The position numbers and the translations under genes are program-made. From the NCBI GenBank assembly GCA_964430665.1, contig CAYSFC010000017.1, positions 1 through 15,116 on the forward strand: a stretch of DNA of 15,116 bases, in the 5' to 3' direction. Under the pieces are notes generated by a model that saw nothing but the letters and a program-made list of their open reading frames with translations, was not told the origin of the DNA and did no database searches. This DNA comes from JAQUYS01 sp964430665. Its GTDB lineage: Archaea > Nanobdellota > Nanobdellia > Woesearchaeales > SKGA01. Below are positions 1-7,378 of this stretch, piece after piece. How positions within the stretch are numbered: the first letter of the stretch is position 1; the number at the start of each line of letters is the position of its first letter.

Positions 1-1
1 T

Positions 2-1267
2 TCAAGTAAAAAAACTTCAGGAACAGAATTAGTAATACAACCCGAATTAAATATTGGTTTAGTTGGACATGTAGATCACGGTAAAACAACTCTTACAGAA
101 CAACTTTCTGGTAAATGGACTGATACTCATTCTGAAGAAATGAAAAGAGGAATTACAATTAGACTTGGATACGCAGACACTGTTTTTAGAAAAGATGAAT
201 CTTTAAAAGAACCATTTTGTTATACTACTAAAGAAAAACATCCACAAACAGGAAATGAAACAACACCTGTAAGAAAAGTTTCTTTTGTTGATGCGCCAGG
301 ACACGAAAGTCTTATGGCTACAATGTTAAGTGGTGCAAAAATAATGGATGGCGCACTTTTACTAATAGCTGCAAACGAAATGTGTCCACAACCACAAACA
401 AGAGAACATCTAATGGCTCTTGAGTTAAGTGGCATAAAAAACGTTGTTGTTGTTCAAAATAAAATCGACTTAGTTACTGCAGATAGAGCTGAGAGAAATT
501 ATCATCAAATTAAAAAATTGTTAGAAGGTACATCCTTTGAAAATGCACCAATAATACCAATAAGCGCAATGCATGCAGTTAACATAGATTTACTTATTGA
601 TGCAATACAAAAAAATATTCCAACCCCCAAACGAGATTCTGACAACAATCCTCTACTATTTGTAGCGAGAACTTTTGATGTAAATAAACCTGGTTCAAAT
701 CCAACAAAATTAGTTGGAGGAATACTTGGAGGAAGTGTAATCTCGGGAAAATTTAAAATCGGTGAAAGAATTGAAATTCGCCCAGGAAGAATTGTAGAAG
801 AGCAAAATAAACTTGTTGCAAAACCAATCTTTACAAAAATTATAGGTATGAAAACAGGTGGAACTTCTGTAAAAGAACTAACTCCTGGTGGAAGTGTAGC
901 ATTACTAACTTCTTTAGATCCTTCTGTTGTTAAAGGAGACCAATTAACTGGTTCAGTTGTAGGTTTACCCGATAAATTACCTCCAATATGGAATGATTTA
1001 GATTTAAAAGTTAATTTACTCCAAAGAATTTATTCTGTTGGAGAAGATTTAAAAATTGATCCGTTAAGAAAAAATGAAGTTTTATTGTTAAATGTTAACA
1101 GTGCTAAAACTGTAGGTATGATTGTTAATTTAGGTAAAGGAATTGCATCATTTAATTTAAGAATACCAATATGTGCTTCTGTCGGAGATCAAGTAACAAT
1201 TTCAAGAAAACTCGGAAATAGATTTAGATTAATAGGTTACGGTATAATTCAAGAACGTAAAAAATAA
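2..1267 (+). CDS. eif2g: Translation initiation factor aIF2 subunit gamma, 5' end cut by window edge
   Basis: GTPase subunit of the archaeal aIF2 heterotrimer, which delivers Met-tRNAi to the small ribosomal subunit. The reading frame is open from base 2, and 421 residues are visible, so probably only a short N-terminal piece is missing. The G-motifs are all present: GHVDHGKT at visible residues 22-29 (P-loop), a switch I Thr in RGITIRLGY, VDAPGH (G3), QNKID (G4) and ISAMH (G5). Beta-barrel domains II and III follow (LVGGILGGSVISG; GKGIASFNLRIPICASVGDQVTISRK). The segment before G3, where archaeal family members usually have a four-Cys zinc knuckle, holds only one Cys here (FCYTTKEKHPQTGNETTPVRK). 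An ATG at base 140 lies after the P-loop and cannot be the real start. Identification is very secure. Confidence 0.97.
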   Translation, partial: SSKKTSGTELVIQPELNIGLVGHVDHGKTTLTEQLSGKWTDTHSEEMKRGITIRLGYADTVFRKDESLKEPFCYTTKEKHPQTGNETTPVRKVSFVDAPGHESLMATMLSGAKIMDGALLLIAANEMCPQPQTREHLMALELSGIKNVVVVQNKIDLVTADRAERNYHQIKKLLEGTSFENAPIIPISAMHAVNIDLLIDAIQKNIPTPKRDSDNNPLLFVARTFDVNKPGSNPTKLVGGILGGSVISGKFKIGERIEIRPGRIVEEQNKLVAKPIFTKIIGMKTGGTSVKELTPGGSVALLTSLDPSVVKGDQLTGSVVGLPDKLPPIWNDLDLKVNLLQRIYSVGEDLKIDPLRKNEVLLLNVNSAKTVGMIVNLGKGIASFNLRIPICASVGDQVTISRKLGNRFRLIGYGIIQERKK

Positions 1268-1364
1268 TTAAAAATTTCTTAAAATAAGTACTCTAAACTA
1301 ATCTACACATTTCCACAATTTCCTTTATCTATGCATGTTTCATTCAAATTTAATTTTAGAAACA

Positions 1365-1372
1365 TTTATAAA
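1365..1372 (+). promoter_or_regulatory. TATA box of a small intergenic transcript
   Basis: TTTATAAA preceded by AACA, the same form as the boxes in front of real genes in this window. Its centre predicts a transcription start near 1395. That is far upstream of the next gene, which has its own box at 1486-1495, so this one probably serves a separate short transcript. Confidence 0.55.
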
Positions 1373-1394
1373 GGACTTAAACAAAAATTTAATA

Positions 1395-1458
1395 CTCACA
1401 TGAGTAACTATAGGGGGTTAAAGGATGGCGTTTTCGTCATCCTTCTTTATTTCTTTTC
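1395..1458 (+). ncRNA. Candidate small RNA (or leaderless 33-residue microprotein) with strong terminal hairpin
   Basis: Starting about 26 bases after the TATA centre, the sequence has a small inverted repeat ACTCA/TGAGT (1394-1398, 1401-1405), a GGGGG run, and a 10-bp stem AAGGATGGCG / CGTCATCCTT (1421-1430, 1435-1444; one G-U pair, TTTT loop), followed by the T-rich tract TTTATTTCTTTTC. This looks like a compact transcript of about 60 nt ending in a terminator. The alternative is an ORF from the ATG at 1400 to the TAA at 1499-1501 (33 codons, starting MSNYRGLKDGVFVILLYFF), which would start 5 bases after the predicted transcription start; its hydrophobic core resembles the micro-ORF at 14508. 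I cannot decide between the two from sequence alone. Confidence 0.4.
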
Positions 1459-1485
1459 TAAAAATTCATTTTTTTATTACGTTAA

Positions 1486-1495
1486 TTATATAAAT
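1486..1495 (+). promoter_or_regulatory. TATA box of the surface-protein operon
   Basis: TTATATAAAT centred near 1490-1491 predicts transcription start near 1517, leaving a leader of only about 8 bases before the GTG start at 1525. Confidence 0.5.
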
Positions 1496-1524
1496 AACTA
1501 AATTTCTAAAAAGAATTAGGGTTT

Positions 1525-3081
1525 GTGGTGACTAATTTGTGGAATAAACATTATAATTTACTTTTATTATTTTTACTATTAGTTTTATTTGTAATTCCTT
1601 TAACGAATTCACTTTCTTGTTCCATTGTTCAAAATAATTCTTGTGAAGATGTCATTATGCTATATCTAAAAAATGATACTGCAGGATGTGATAATGCTCA
1701 TTGCGCTCTAGCGAATCAAACTTCTTCATACCCTTATGTTGTTTGTTGTGATGCAGAAACAACACTTGGAGAAACAGTTAGCGCAGATTGTTCCGCAACA
1801 GGAGCAGTACCTTTTTTAAAATTATCAAACCAAACAAATTCACACGCACAAAATATAAGTGTGGCAACATATTCTTACGATGCTTGCATTGCAGTTTCAA
1901 AATACAAAATAGAAATAGAATATGATGATGGTTGTAACGCAAACCAAAGTTGCTTAGTTTCAATATCAAATTACACCAATGCACATGTTGGAAATTGTTC
2001 ACACTACACAGATAAAATATGTGCAGAAGCAACCTTCAATAACACACTACCAATAGTCACATACATAAATTTAACACCTTTAAGTCCAAATACTTCTGAA
2101 ACTTTATATTGTAATTTTACAATTCATGACAACGATCCAGGAGATGTTCTTTCTGCAAATTTTTCTTGGTATCTTAACGGAACATTACAACCTTCCTTAA
2201 GTGGACAAACAGAAACACTAACAAACGATGTTATGGATTATGTTACACTACATTCATCAAACACATCTCACTTCGATAATTGGTCTTGTACAATAACTCC
2301 TTATGACTCTTATCAATATGGAAATTCAAATTCCTCAGAGAATGTTACAATAATAAACACACCGCCAACAATACCTACCCAACTTTTACCCGCAGATGGA
2401 AATGAAAGTTTATTTGATAGAGAAGTAAATTTTACTTGGACGGAATCAACAGATATAGACAACGATGAAATAACTTACGTAATAAATTTAACAAACACAA
2501 ACGTTGGAGGATTTTATGAAAATACAACAAACCTTTCTTATGTAGATAACACAGAATTATTTACAGATAGTGAAACAGAAGGAACACTTTATTTTTGGAA
2601 AATTAAAGCTTGCGATCCTTATGATTGTAGTGATTGGTCTCCTCTTTGGAATTTTAGCATAGAAGATGTTGTTTGGATTGAAATAACTGTTGACGCAATT
2701 GACTTTGGAAATGTAACTATAAGAGAAACATATAGTACATTAAATGAATCCTTCGACCCTTTTGAATTTGAAAATTATGGAAATGTTAAAGCAGACTTAT
2801 ATAACATAACAGGAAATGATTTATGGTCAATGCACAACCTAAGTACAAGATATCTACAAATGAAAGCAAACTATTCAGGACAATTACCATACAACGAAAC
2901 AGGAACAAAAATTGATTGGTTCAATGTTTCAAATGGAATATATAATGAAGAAATAATAGATCAGTTTGATTATCACAATTATTTTAACATAAGCTTAATG
3001 GATGTATTAATAGAAGTTCCCTCAGATGAACCTCCAGGAAACAGATCAACAACATTAACATTTTATTGGAGGCAATCATAA
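1525..3081 (+). CDS. Secreted, sequon-rich Cys-rich surface protein with Ig/FN3-like domains
   Basis: I do not recognise a named family. The protein has 518 residues with an N-terminal hydrophobic signal (LLLLFLLLVLFVIPLTNSLS, residues ~12-31). A Cys-rich region follows (~32-165, including a CC pair), then an Ig/PKD-like segment (~172-275), an FN3-like domain (~279-380, PPTIPTQLLPADG to YFWKIKACDPYDCSDWS) and a beta-rich C-terminal domain. There is no C-terminal membrane helix, so it should be released or held by a partner. About thirty N-x-S/T sequons are spread along it, suggesting heavy N-glycosylation, while the next protein has almost none. GTG starts at 1525 and 1528 are possible; no ATG lies before the signal peptide. 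Its stop overlaps the next start (TAATG), so the pair is translationally coupled and the products may interact at the surface (inference). Confidence 0.85.
   Translation: MVTNLWNKHYNLLLLFLLLVLFVIPLTNSLSCSIVQNNSCEDVIMLYLKNDTAGCDNAHCALANQTSSYPYVVCCDAETTLGETVSADCSATGAVPFLKLSNQTNSHAQNISVATYSYDACIAVSKYKIEIEYDDGCNANQSCLVSISNYTNAHVGNCSHYTDKICAEATFNNTLPIVTYINLTPLSPNTSETLYCNFTIHDNDPGDVLSANFSWYLNGTLQPSLSGQTETLTNDVMDYVTLHSSNTSHFDNWSCTITPYDSYQYGNSNSSENVTIINTPPTIPTQLLPADGNESLFDREVNFTWTESTDIDNDEITYVINLTNTNVGGFYENTTNLSYVDNTELFTDSETEGTLYFWKIKACDPYDCSDWSPLWNFSIEDVVWIEITVDAIDFGNVTIRETYSTLNESFDPFEFENYGNVKADLYNITGNDLWSMHNLSTRYLQMKANYSGQLPYNETGTKIDWFNVSNGIYNEEIIDQFDYHNYFNISLMDVLIEVPSDEPPGNRSTTLTFYWRQS
3068..3072 (+). 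promoter_or_regulatory. Shine-Dalgarno that fixes the start of the downstream gene
   Basis: GGAGG lies 8 bases before the ATG at 3081, inside the end of the upstream coding region. It shows that the 3081 ATG, not the upstream in-frame TTG at 3066, is the start. Confidence 0.75.
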
Positions 3082-4283
3082 TGAAAAATAAACACCTTTT
3101 TTCATTAATGATTTTAATCATACTAACAATATTATTATCCAGTCAAGTAACTTCTTTTGGTCTAGCTCCTGCAAAAAAAATATTAAACTTCGAACCAGGA
3201 ATGAGCAAAACAATTGATTTCTCAATTTTAAGCAAAGGAGATTCACAAGGATTTTTCACAATAGTTTTTCAAGGAGATTTAGAAAAATATGCTACACTAG
3301 ATAAAAATTCTGCATTTATTGATTTTGAAGAAACCAAAGAAACATTTTCACTGAAATTAAATTTACCTCAAGAGTTACCTCAAGGTCCAAACGAATTAAC
3401 AGTTCTTGTAATAGAACAAGACCCAGATGATACAACAACAGTTAATGTTCAGAACGCAATTGCAGCGCAAATAATTGTAAATGTTCCATACAACGGAATA
3501 AGTGTTGAAAGTGTATTAAACGCAGAAAAAATAAATGTTGGAGAACCTTTAACCTTAACTATAAGTTTATTTGGAAGAGGAGAAATTCCTGCTCAATGTT
3601 ATGCAACCATAGATATTAAAACTCCTACAAACGAATTAATTGATACTTTAGTTACAGGAAAACAAATAGTTGCTCAAGCAGAAGCGAAAAAAATTGATGC
3701 AACATGGAAAAACACACAAAATAAAGGTTTATATCAAGCAGAAGCAACAGTTCATTGCGAAGATCAAATTCAAGTTTTAAGAAAGCAATTTTACGTTGGT
3801 AATCCCTCAGTTTCAGTTTTATCAATAGTATCTGATAAATTTATTCTTGGACAAATCGCCCCAATAGATATCACCATGAGAAATAATTGGAACCAAAGAT
3901 TCAACGATGTTTACGTTGAAATTTTAGTTTTATCAGATACAGGAACAATTTTACAACAATTTAAATCACCTAGTGAAGGTATGAATGCAGACGAAGTTAA
4001 AACAGTTACAGCTTATTGGGAAACTGAAACCCTACAAGTTGGAGATTATAATCTTAACGTTGTAACATACTTTGACAAAACAGGTGTTAATCAAGAAAAA
4101 TTCATTGCACACGTTGAAACAAACAAACTCTTAGTAAATAAAATAACAGGTAATGTTGTAAATCAAATTCCTACACAAGAAGATGAGTCCACATCAAAAA
4201 TATCTTTCTTAATTTTAATCGTTGCTTTACTTGTAGGAATAAATGTTGCCGTAATAGTTTACTTTAAAACCAAGAAAAATTAA
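3081..4283 (+). CDS. Membrane-anchored extracellular beta-sandwich protein
   Basis: 400 residues with a signal peptide (residues 1-~27, MKNKHLFSLMILIILTILLS), a long extracellular region of predicted Ig-like beta-sandwich domains, and a single C-terminal helix (FLILIVALLVGINVAVIVYF) with a short basic tail KTKKN, so type I topology. The N-terminal stretch GLAPAKKILNFEPGMSKTIDF, with its extended hydrophobic/polar alternation, recalls proteins that present a first Ig-like domain for binding other surface proteins. That comparison is by eye only. Translation is coupled to the upstream secreted protein by a one-base stop/start overlap, which suggests it is the membrane anchor or partner of that protein. 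Its stop codon shares TTAA with the convergent exonuclease gene. Confidence 0.82.
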   Translation: MKNKHLFSLMILIILTILLSSQVTSFGLAPAKKILNFEPGMSKTIDFSILSKGDSQGFFTIVFQGDLEKYATLDKNSAFIDFEETKETFSLKLNLPQELPQGPNELTVLVIEQDPDDTTTVNVQNAIAAQIIVNVPYNGISVESVLNAEKINVGEPLTLTISLFGRGEIPAQCYATIDIKTPTNELIDTLVTGKQIVAQAEAKKIDATWKNTQNKGLYQAEATVHCEDQIQVLRKQFYVGNPSVSVLSIVSDKFILGQIAPIDITMRNNWNQRFNDVYVEILVLSDTGTILQQFKSPSEGMNADEVKTVTAYWETETLQVGDYNLNVVTYFDKTGVNQEKFIAHVETNKLLVNKITGNVVNQIPTQEDESTSKISFLILIVALLVGINVAVIVYFKTKKN

Positions 4284-4870
4284 AGTTTTATTTTACTTCT
4301 ACATTCTTTTGCAGGTTTTCTACAAAAATCAACAATCTCTTCAACTCTTTTTATTTCATTTTTAGTTAATATTGTTCTAAACTCTCTTATCAATTCAGTT
4401 GTTGCTTTAGTATCTCCCATAGCTCTATGCTCACTTTCATTTTTTATCTTAAAATATTCACATAAAGTTTTTAATTTTCTATTTTCAGTTGTTAAAGGAA
4501 TTCTGTTTGCAAGTTTAACTGTACAAATAACTTCATTACTTAATTCTTCAGCAATATATTCTCTTAAATTATGATTTAAAAAACCAACATCAAAACCAGC
4601 ATTATGAGCTACTAAAACATGATCGCCCAAGAATTCTTTGAAAAGAGGAAGAACTTCATGTATTTTAGGAGAATCCTTAACCATTTCATTATCAATTCCT
4701 GTTAGTTTTGTTATAAAAGAAGGTATTTTTTGTTCAGGATTAATCAAAGAATGAAATTGATCTATTATTTTATCATTTTTAACTTTTACAGCAGCTATTT
4801 CAGTTACTTTATTTGTATATCTTGAAAGTCCTGTGGTTTCAATATCTAAAACAATAAAATCTCCTTTCAT
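4280..4870 (-). CDS. DnaQ-like DEDDh 3'-5' exonuclease
   Basis: 196 residues matching the epsilon/PolC-type exonuclease fold: Exo I FIVLDIETTG with the D-x-E pair, Exo II HNAGFD, and Exo III HRAMGDTKAT with the His/Asp of the DEDDh class. Such enzymes remove 3'-terminal nucleotides from DNA or RNA in proofreading, repair or trimming. I chose the ATG at 4870 because it follows the upstream stop by one base; a TTG at 4888 would add six residues overlapping that gene. It is the second gene of an operon with orc1/cdc6. A stand-alone epsilon-like nuclease next to a replication initiator suggests a replication or repair role (inference). The last residues are basic (RSKIKL). Confidence 0.9.
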   Translation of the reverse strand: MKGDFIVLDIETTGLSRYTNKVTEIAAVKVKNDKIIDQFHSLINPEQKIPSFITKLTGIDNEMVKDSPKIHEVLPLFKEFLGDHVLVAHNAGFDVGFLNHNLREYIAEELSNEVICTVKLANRIPLTTENRKLKTLCEYFKIKNESEHRAMGDTKATTELIREFRTILTKNEIKRVEEIVDFCRKPAKECRSKIKL

Positions 4871-4871
4871 T

Positions 4872-5918
4872 TTAATACATCTTCTCAATTATGGTTGTGT
4901 TTCCTCCAGCACCTTGTTTTTTAGTAATTTTAATGTATTTTCCTTCACTAAGTTTCGCAATCTTTCTTTGAAAAGTTTTATAAGAAAGTTTTCCTTGAAC
5001 TTCTTCATATTTTCTAAACAAATCACCAATCTTTGAACCACTATTAGATTTAATCATAGCAAGAATAAATTTTTCATCCTCATTCAAATCTTCTTCACTC
5101 TTAATAGAAAACTCATTTAATTTTTTTATGGCATCTTGAACATTTTCTTTTGAAACTTTCTTTTCAGATTTATCTTCTGCAAGAAGAGCACTTTCTTTCA
5201 ACAAAAATAAACCCGAACGAATATCTTTAATGTTATATGTTTTTTCAACAACAATTTTTAAAGAATCTTCTTCCCAAACATTTGGAACAAAAGCATAATT
5301 TATTCTATTTTTCAAAATACCTTCTGTTTCTTTCTTTGAATATTCTTTGAACTCAACAAGTTCAGGCATCAATCTACTTCTTATCCTTTCATCAAGATTC
5401 AACAACCAAGACTTATAGTTTGTAATTAAAAATATTGATTTATGATTTATTTTTTCCAATATAAAATATAAAAAATCAGTATCTTCAACCTTGTCAATCT
5501 CATCAAAAACAAAAACAACACCTTTTTGATTAATCAAATCAACAATAATTTTCTGTAAATCGTTTCCTTTTTTATTTTGAGTAAATTTGTAATTTTTTTG
5601 GTCACAAATTTCTGAAAGAATTTTAAAACTAGTGTTAAATTGCCAACAATTTATATAAATTATATCAATTTCATCAGTTTGATCTTCAAGTTCATTTAAA
5701 ACATTTTTAGTTGCAACAGATTTACCTATTCCTGGAGCACCATATATAAGAAGATTTCTTCCACTTCTATTCATAAAAAGAGGTTTAATGCATGTAGCTA
5801 AATAATGTTGTTCATTTTCCCTATAAGGAATCTCTTTAGGCATATAATCATAATCTAAGCTATCCGAATCTTTAAACAAACTTTCATTTGACCTTAGAAT
5901 ATTATCGAACAAACCCAT
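4872..5918 (-). CDS. cdc6: Orc1/Cdc6 replication initiator (AAA+ ATPase)
   Basis: 348 residues. Walker A is GAPGIGKS, Walker B is VFVFDEID, sensor 1 is IFLITNYKSW, box VII is ERIRSRLMPELVEFKEYSKKE, and a sensor-2-like helix is NIKDIRSGLFLLKES. A C-terminal winged-helix domain follows (SKIGDLFRKYEEVQGKLSY to GAGGNTTII). The N-terminal PKEIPYRENEQHYL matches the family's 'P..LP.RE.Q...L' lead-in. The family binds origin DNA and loads MCM. I chose the ATG at 5918: a TATA element at 5939-5947 is about 25 bases upstream, which makes the mRNA leaderless, and earlier in-frame starts (5936, 5981) would overlap or precede the promoter. The sensor 2 segment departs from the usual GDxRxAL form. No origin-recognition repeat is obvious in the short upstream gap. 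Confidence 0.95.
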   Translation of the reverse strand: MGLFDNILRSNESLFKDSDSLDYDYMPKEIPYRENEQHYLATCIKPLFMNRSGRNLLIYGAPGIGKSVATKNVLNELEDQTDEIDIIYINCWQFNTSFKILSEICDQKNYKFTQNKKGNDLQKIIVDLINQKGVVFVFDEIDKVEDTDFLYFILEKINHKSIFLITNYKSWLLNLDERIRSRLMPELVEFKEYSKKETEGILKNRINYAFVPNVWEEDSLKIVVEKTYNIKDIRSGLFLLKESALLAEDKSEKKVSKENVQDAIKKLNEFSIKSEEDLNEDEKFILAMIKSNSGSKIGDLFRKYEEVQGKLSYKTFQRKIAKLSEGKYIKITKKQGAGGNTTIIEKMY

Positions 5919-5938
5919 ACTTTTTTTGAGTTTCATTC

Positions 5939-5947
5939 TTTTTATAT
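5939..5947 (-). promoter_or_regulatory. TATA box of the cdc6-exonuclease operon
   Basis: On the minus strand TATATAAAA lies with its centre about 25 bases from the ATG at 5918, predicting a leaderless start. Confidence 0.6.
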
Positions 5948-5974
5948 AGTTAACTAAAAAAATTTCGCAATTTA

Positions 5975-5996
5975 AAAACAAAAGGAAAAAATTCCT
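5975..5996 (-). terminator. Short hairpin with U-rich tail after the small basic protein gene
   Basis: In the minus direction AGGAA / TTCCT (arms 5992-5996 and 5983-5987, 4-base loop) runs into TTTTGTTTTT about 12 bases after the TAA at 6008. It would separate the small basic protein gene from cdc6. A five-pair A/T-rich stem is weak evidence; the T-tract alone could terminate archaeal transcription. Confidence 0.35.
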
Positions 5997-6007
5997 ATTT
6001 TAAAAAA

Positions 6008-6208
6008 TTAAACTTCAACAATCACACGGATTTTTTTAGTTTTGGATTCAGGACTCTTTAAATTTTCCAACTTAAACTCTTTAAATCCTTGTTCTTCTGC
6101 CCATTTTTTAGCAGCTTCTTCAGTTGTAAATGTTTTAGGTCTATTTTCTCTAACTCTTCCTCTTAATTTTGAAAAGTATCTTTTTACACGTCTTGCTAAT
6201 TTAACCAT
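6008..6208 (-). CDS. Small, very basic conserved-looking protein of unknown function
   Basis: 66 residues with a strongly basic N-terminus (MVKLARRVKRYFSKLRGRVR), then a compact helix-strand pattern (TFTTEEAAKKWAEEQGFKEFKLENLK) and a C-terminal strand (KKIRVIVEV). The composition resembles a ribosomal or other RNA-binding protein, but I do not recognise a family. A GGTGAT Shine-Dalgarno (6214-6219, minus) is placed correctly before the ATG, and a TATA element lies at 6241-6253, which supports a real gene. It diverges from the aminopeptidase gene. Confidence 0.75.
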   Translation of the reverse strand: MVKLARRVKRYFSKLRGRVRENRPKTFTTEEAAKKWAEEQGFKEFKLENLKSPESKTKKIRVIVEV

Positions 6209-6240
6209 TTATGATCACCAGACTTTTGGCGAAAAGAAGA

Positions 6241-6253
6241 ATATTTATAAAAG
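6241..6253. promoter_or_regulatory. Shared divergent TATA region
   Basis: ATATTTATAAAAG reads as a TATA element on both strands (TTTATAAAAG plus; TTTATAAATAT minus). It predicts starts near 6274 (plus, toward the aminopeptidase) and near 6221 (minus, toward the small basic protein). No second TATA-like element separates the two genes, so they may share one core promoter. Confidence 0.5.
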
Positions 6254-6289
6254 TTCGCTTTCCTATATGTTACTTTAAGGTTGTGTAAC

Positions 6290-7339
6290 GTGTTAAAGAT
6301 AAATTTATCCAAATTCAAGGAAAATATCCCTGTCAAAGTATTCGAAAACGTTTTAACTAAAAATTTAAATGTTACAAACGAACAAGTATTAATAATTGGA
6401 GACAAAGGATATGGACCTTCAAATCTAATTGCACCCATACTCACAAATGCATTTTCTGTAGCTGCAAACAATCTAGGATTATCTAATAATGTAGTTTATC
6501 AAACAACAAAAGTTCGTGGAGAGTCTGCAGATGCCCTTCTTCTTAGAGAATTAAAGAACCTTCCTCCAAAAAGCATAATTGTACTGAATGTATCAAACAG
6601 AATTGGACAAATGGAATATTTAGGAAAAAGCTTTAGAACATTTTGCAAGTTAAGAGGACATAGATTTTTATCCGCAGGAAGTTGGGGGATGTTAAATAAC
6701 AAATTTCTAAAACCAATAATAAATAGTATAGATGTAGATATAAACCCAATAGAGAAACAAGCATTAAAATTAAAGAAAAAATTAGACGATGCTTCAAAAA
6801 TAAACATTATGACTAAAAAAGGAACAGATGTTGAATTTGACATATCTCAAACCAAAGGAGTAGTTGCAAGTGGAAGATACTCTGAAGATGGAACAGGAGG
6901 TAATTTAATTCCTGCTGAAACATACATTCCTCCAAACCCTAGAGGTGTAGAAGGAAAAATAATCTTAGATGGAAGCATAAGAACAATAAATAAAACAATT
7001 CTTTGTAAAAATCCTGTAATCTTAGATATAAAAAATGGTTCTGTTAGCTCAATAAATGATTCAACCGAAGCACGCCAATTAAAAACAAGTATAGATTGGG
7101 CAATGAAAAAATCAAAATATCCTATGAATTCCAAAAAAATTGGTGAATTAGGCATTGGATTAAATCCCAAAGCAAAAATCCTTGGAGCTACAATTGTAGA
7201 CGAAAAAACACTGGGTACAGCACACATAGCGTTAGGTTCAAACTCTTGGTTTGGAGGAGATATAAAATCACTAATACATTTAGACCAAGTTTTCAGGGAT
7301 CCTATTTTCAAAATAGATAATAGATTATTACATCTTTAA
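6290..7339 (+). CDS. M29-family (aminopeptidase T-like) metallopeptidase
   Basis: 349 residues from the GTG at 6290, which sits about 10 bases after AAGG (6277-6280); a TTG at 6281 would add three residues. The M29 metal-ligand pattern is visible in order: Glu210 (IPAETYIPP), Glu286 (IGELGIGLNP), His312 (GTAHIALGSN), His330 and Asp332 (SLIHLDQVF). The sequence around them (DEKTLGTAHIALGSN, FGGDIKS) is characteristic. These enzymes are dimeric, two-metal, broad-specificity aminopeptidases of the cytoplasm. The N-terminal half is less conserved but contains GSWGMLNNKF, and no signal peptide is present. The likely role is peptide turnover. The gene is monocistronic, followed 39 bases later by the start of the next gene with its own promoter. 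Confidence 0.88.
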   Translation: MLKINLSKFKENIPVKVFENVLTKNLNVTNEQVLIIGDKGYGPSNLIAPILTNAFSVAANNLGLSNNVVYQTTKVRGESADALLLRELKNLPPKSIIVLNVSNRIGQMEYLGKSFRTFCKLRGHRFLSAGSWGMLNNKFLKPIINSIDVDINPIEKQALKLKKKLDDASKINIMTKKGTDVEFDISQTKGVVASGRYSEDGTGGNLIPAETYIPPNPRGVEGKIILDGSIRTINKTILCKNPVILDIKNGSVSSINDSTEARQLKTSIDWAMKKSKYPMNSKKIGELGIGLNPKAKILGATIVDEKTLGTAHIALGSNSWFGGDIKSLIHLDQVFRDPIFKIDNRLLHL

Positions 7340-7348
7340 TTAGAAATG

Positions 7349-7357
7349 TTTATAAAT
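7349..7357 (+). promoter_or_regulatory. TATA box of the 713-residue secreted protein gene
   Basis: TTTATAAAT with its centre 26 bases before the ATG at 7379, so transcription should start on the start codon (leaderless). Confidence 0.65.
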
Positions 7358-7378
7358 AATAATTTATAATGTTGTAAC

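Noticed and set aside
57..72. TTTAGTTGGACATGT in aIF2-gamma resembles part of the 31-bp repeat (14 of 15 bases).
   Set aside because: It encodes the conserved LVGHV of the P-loop; the match is explained by codon use and does not extend further.
3066..3080. A TTG start that would lengthen the membrane-anchored protein by five residues.
   Set aside because: It would start before the GGAGG site; the ATG at 3081 has ideal spacing and opens directly into the signal peptide.
4833..5036. A plus-strand ORF of 67 codons across the exonuclease/cdc6 junction.
   Set aside because: It is antisense to two well-supported genes and has no recognisable features.
5919..6007. Possible replication origin next to cdc6.
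   Set aside because: The gap is short and A/T-rich, but no origin-recognition-type repeats were seen; proximity alone is not enough.
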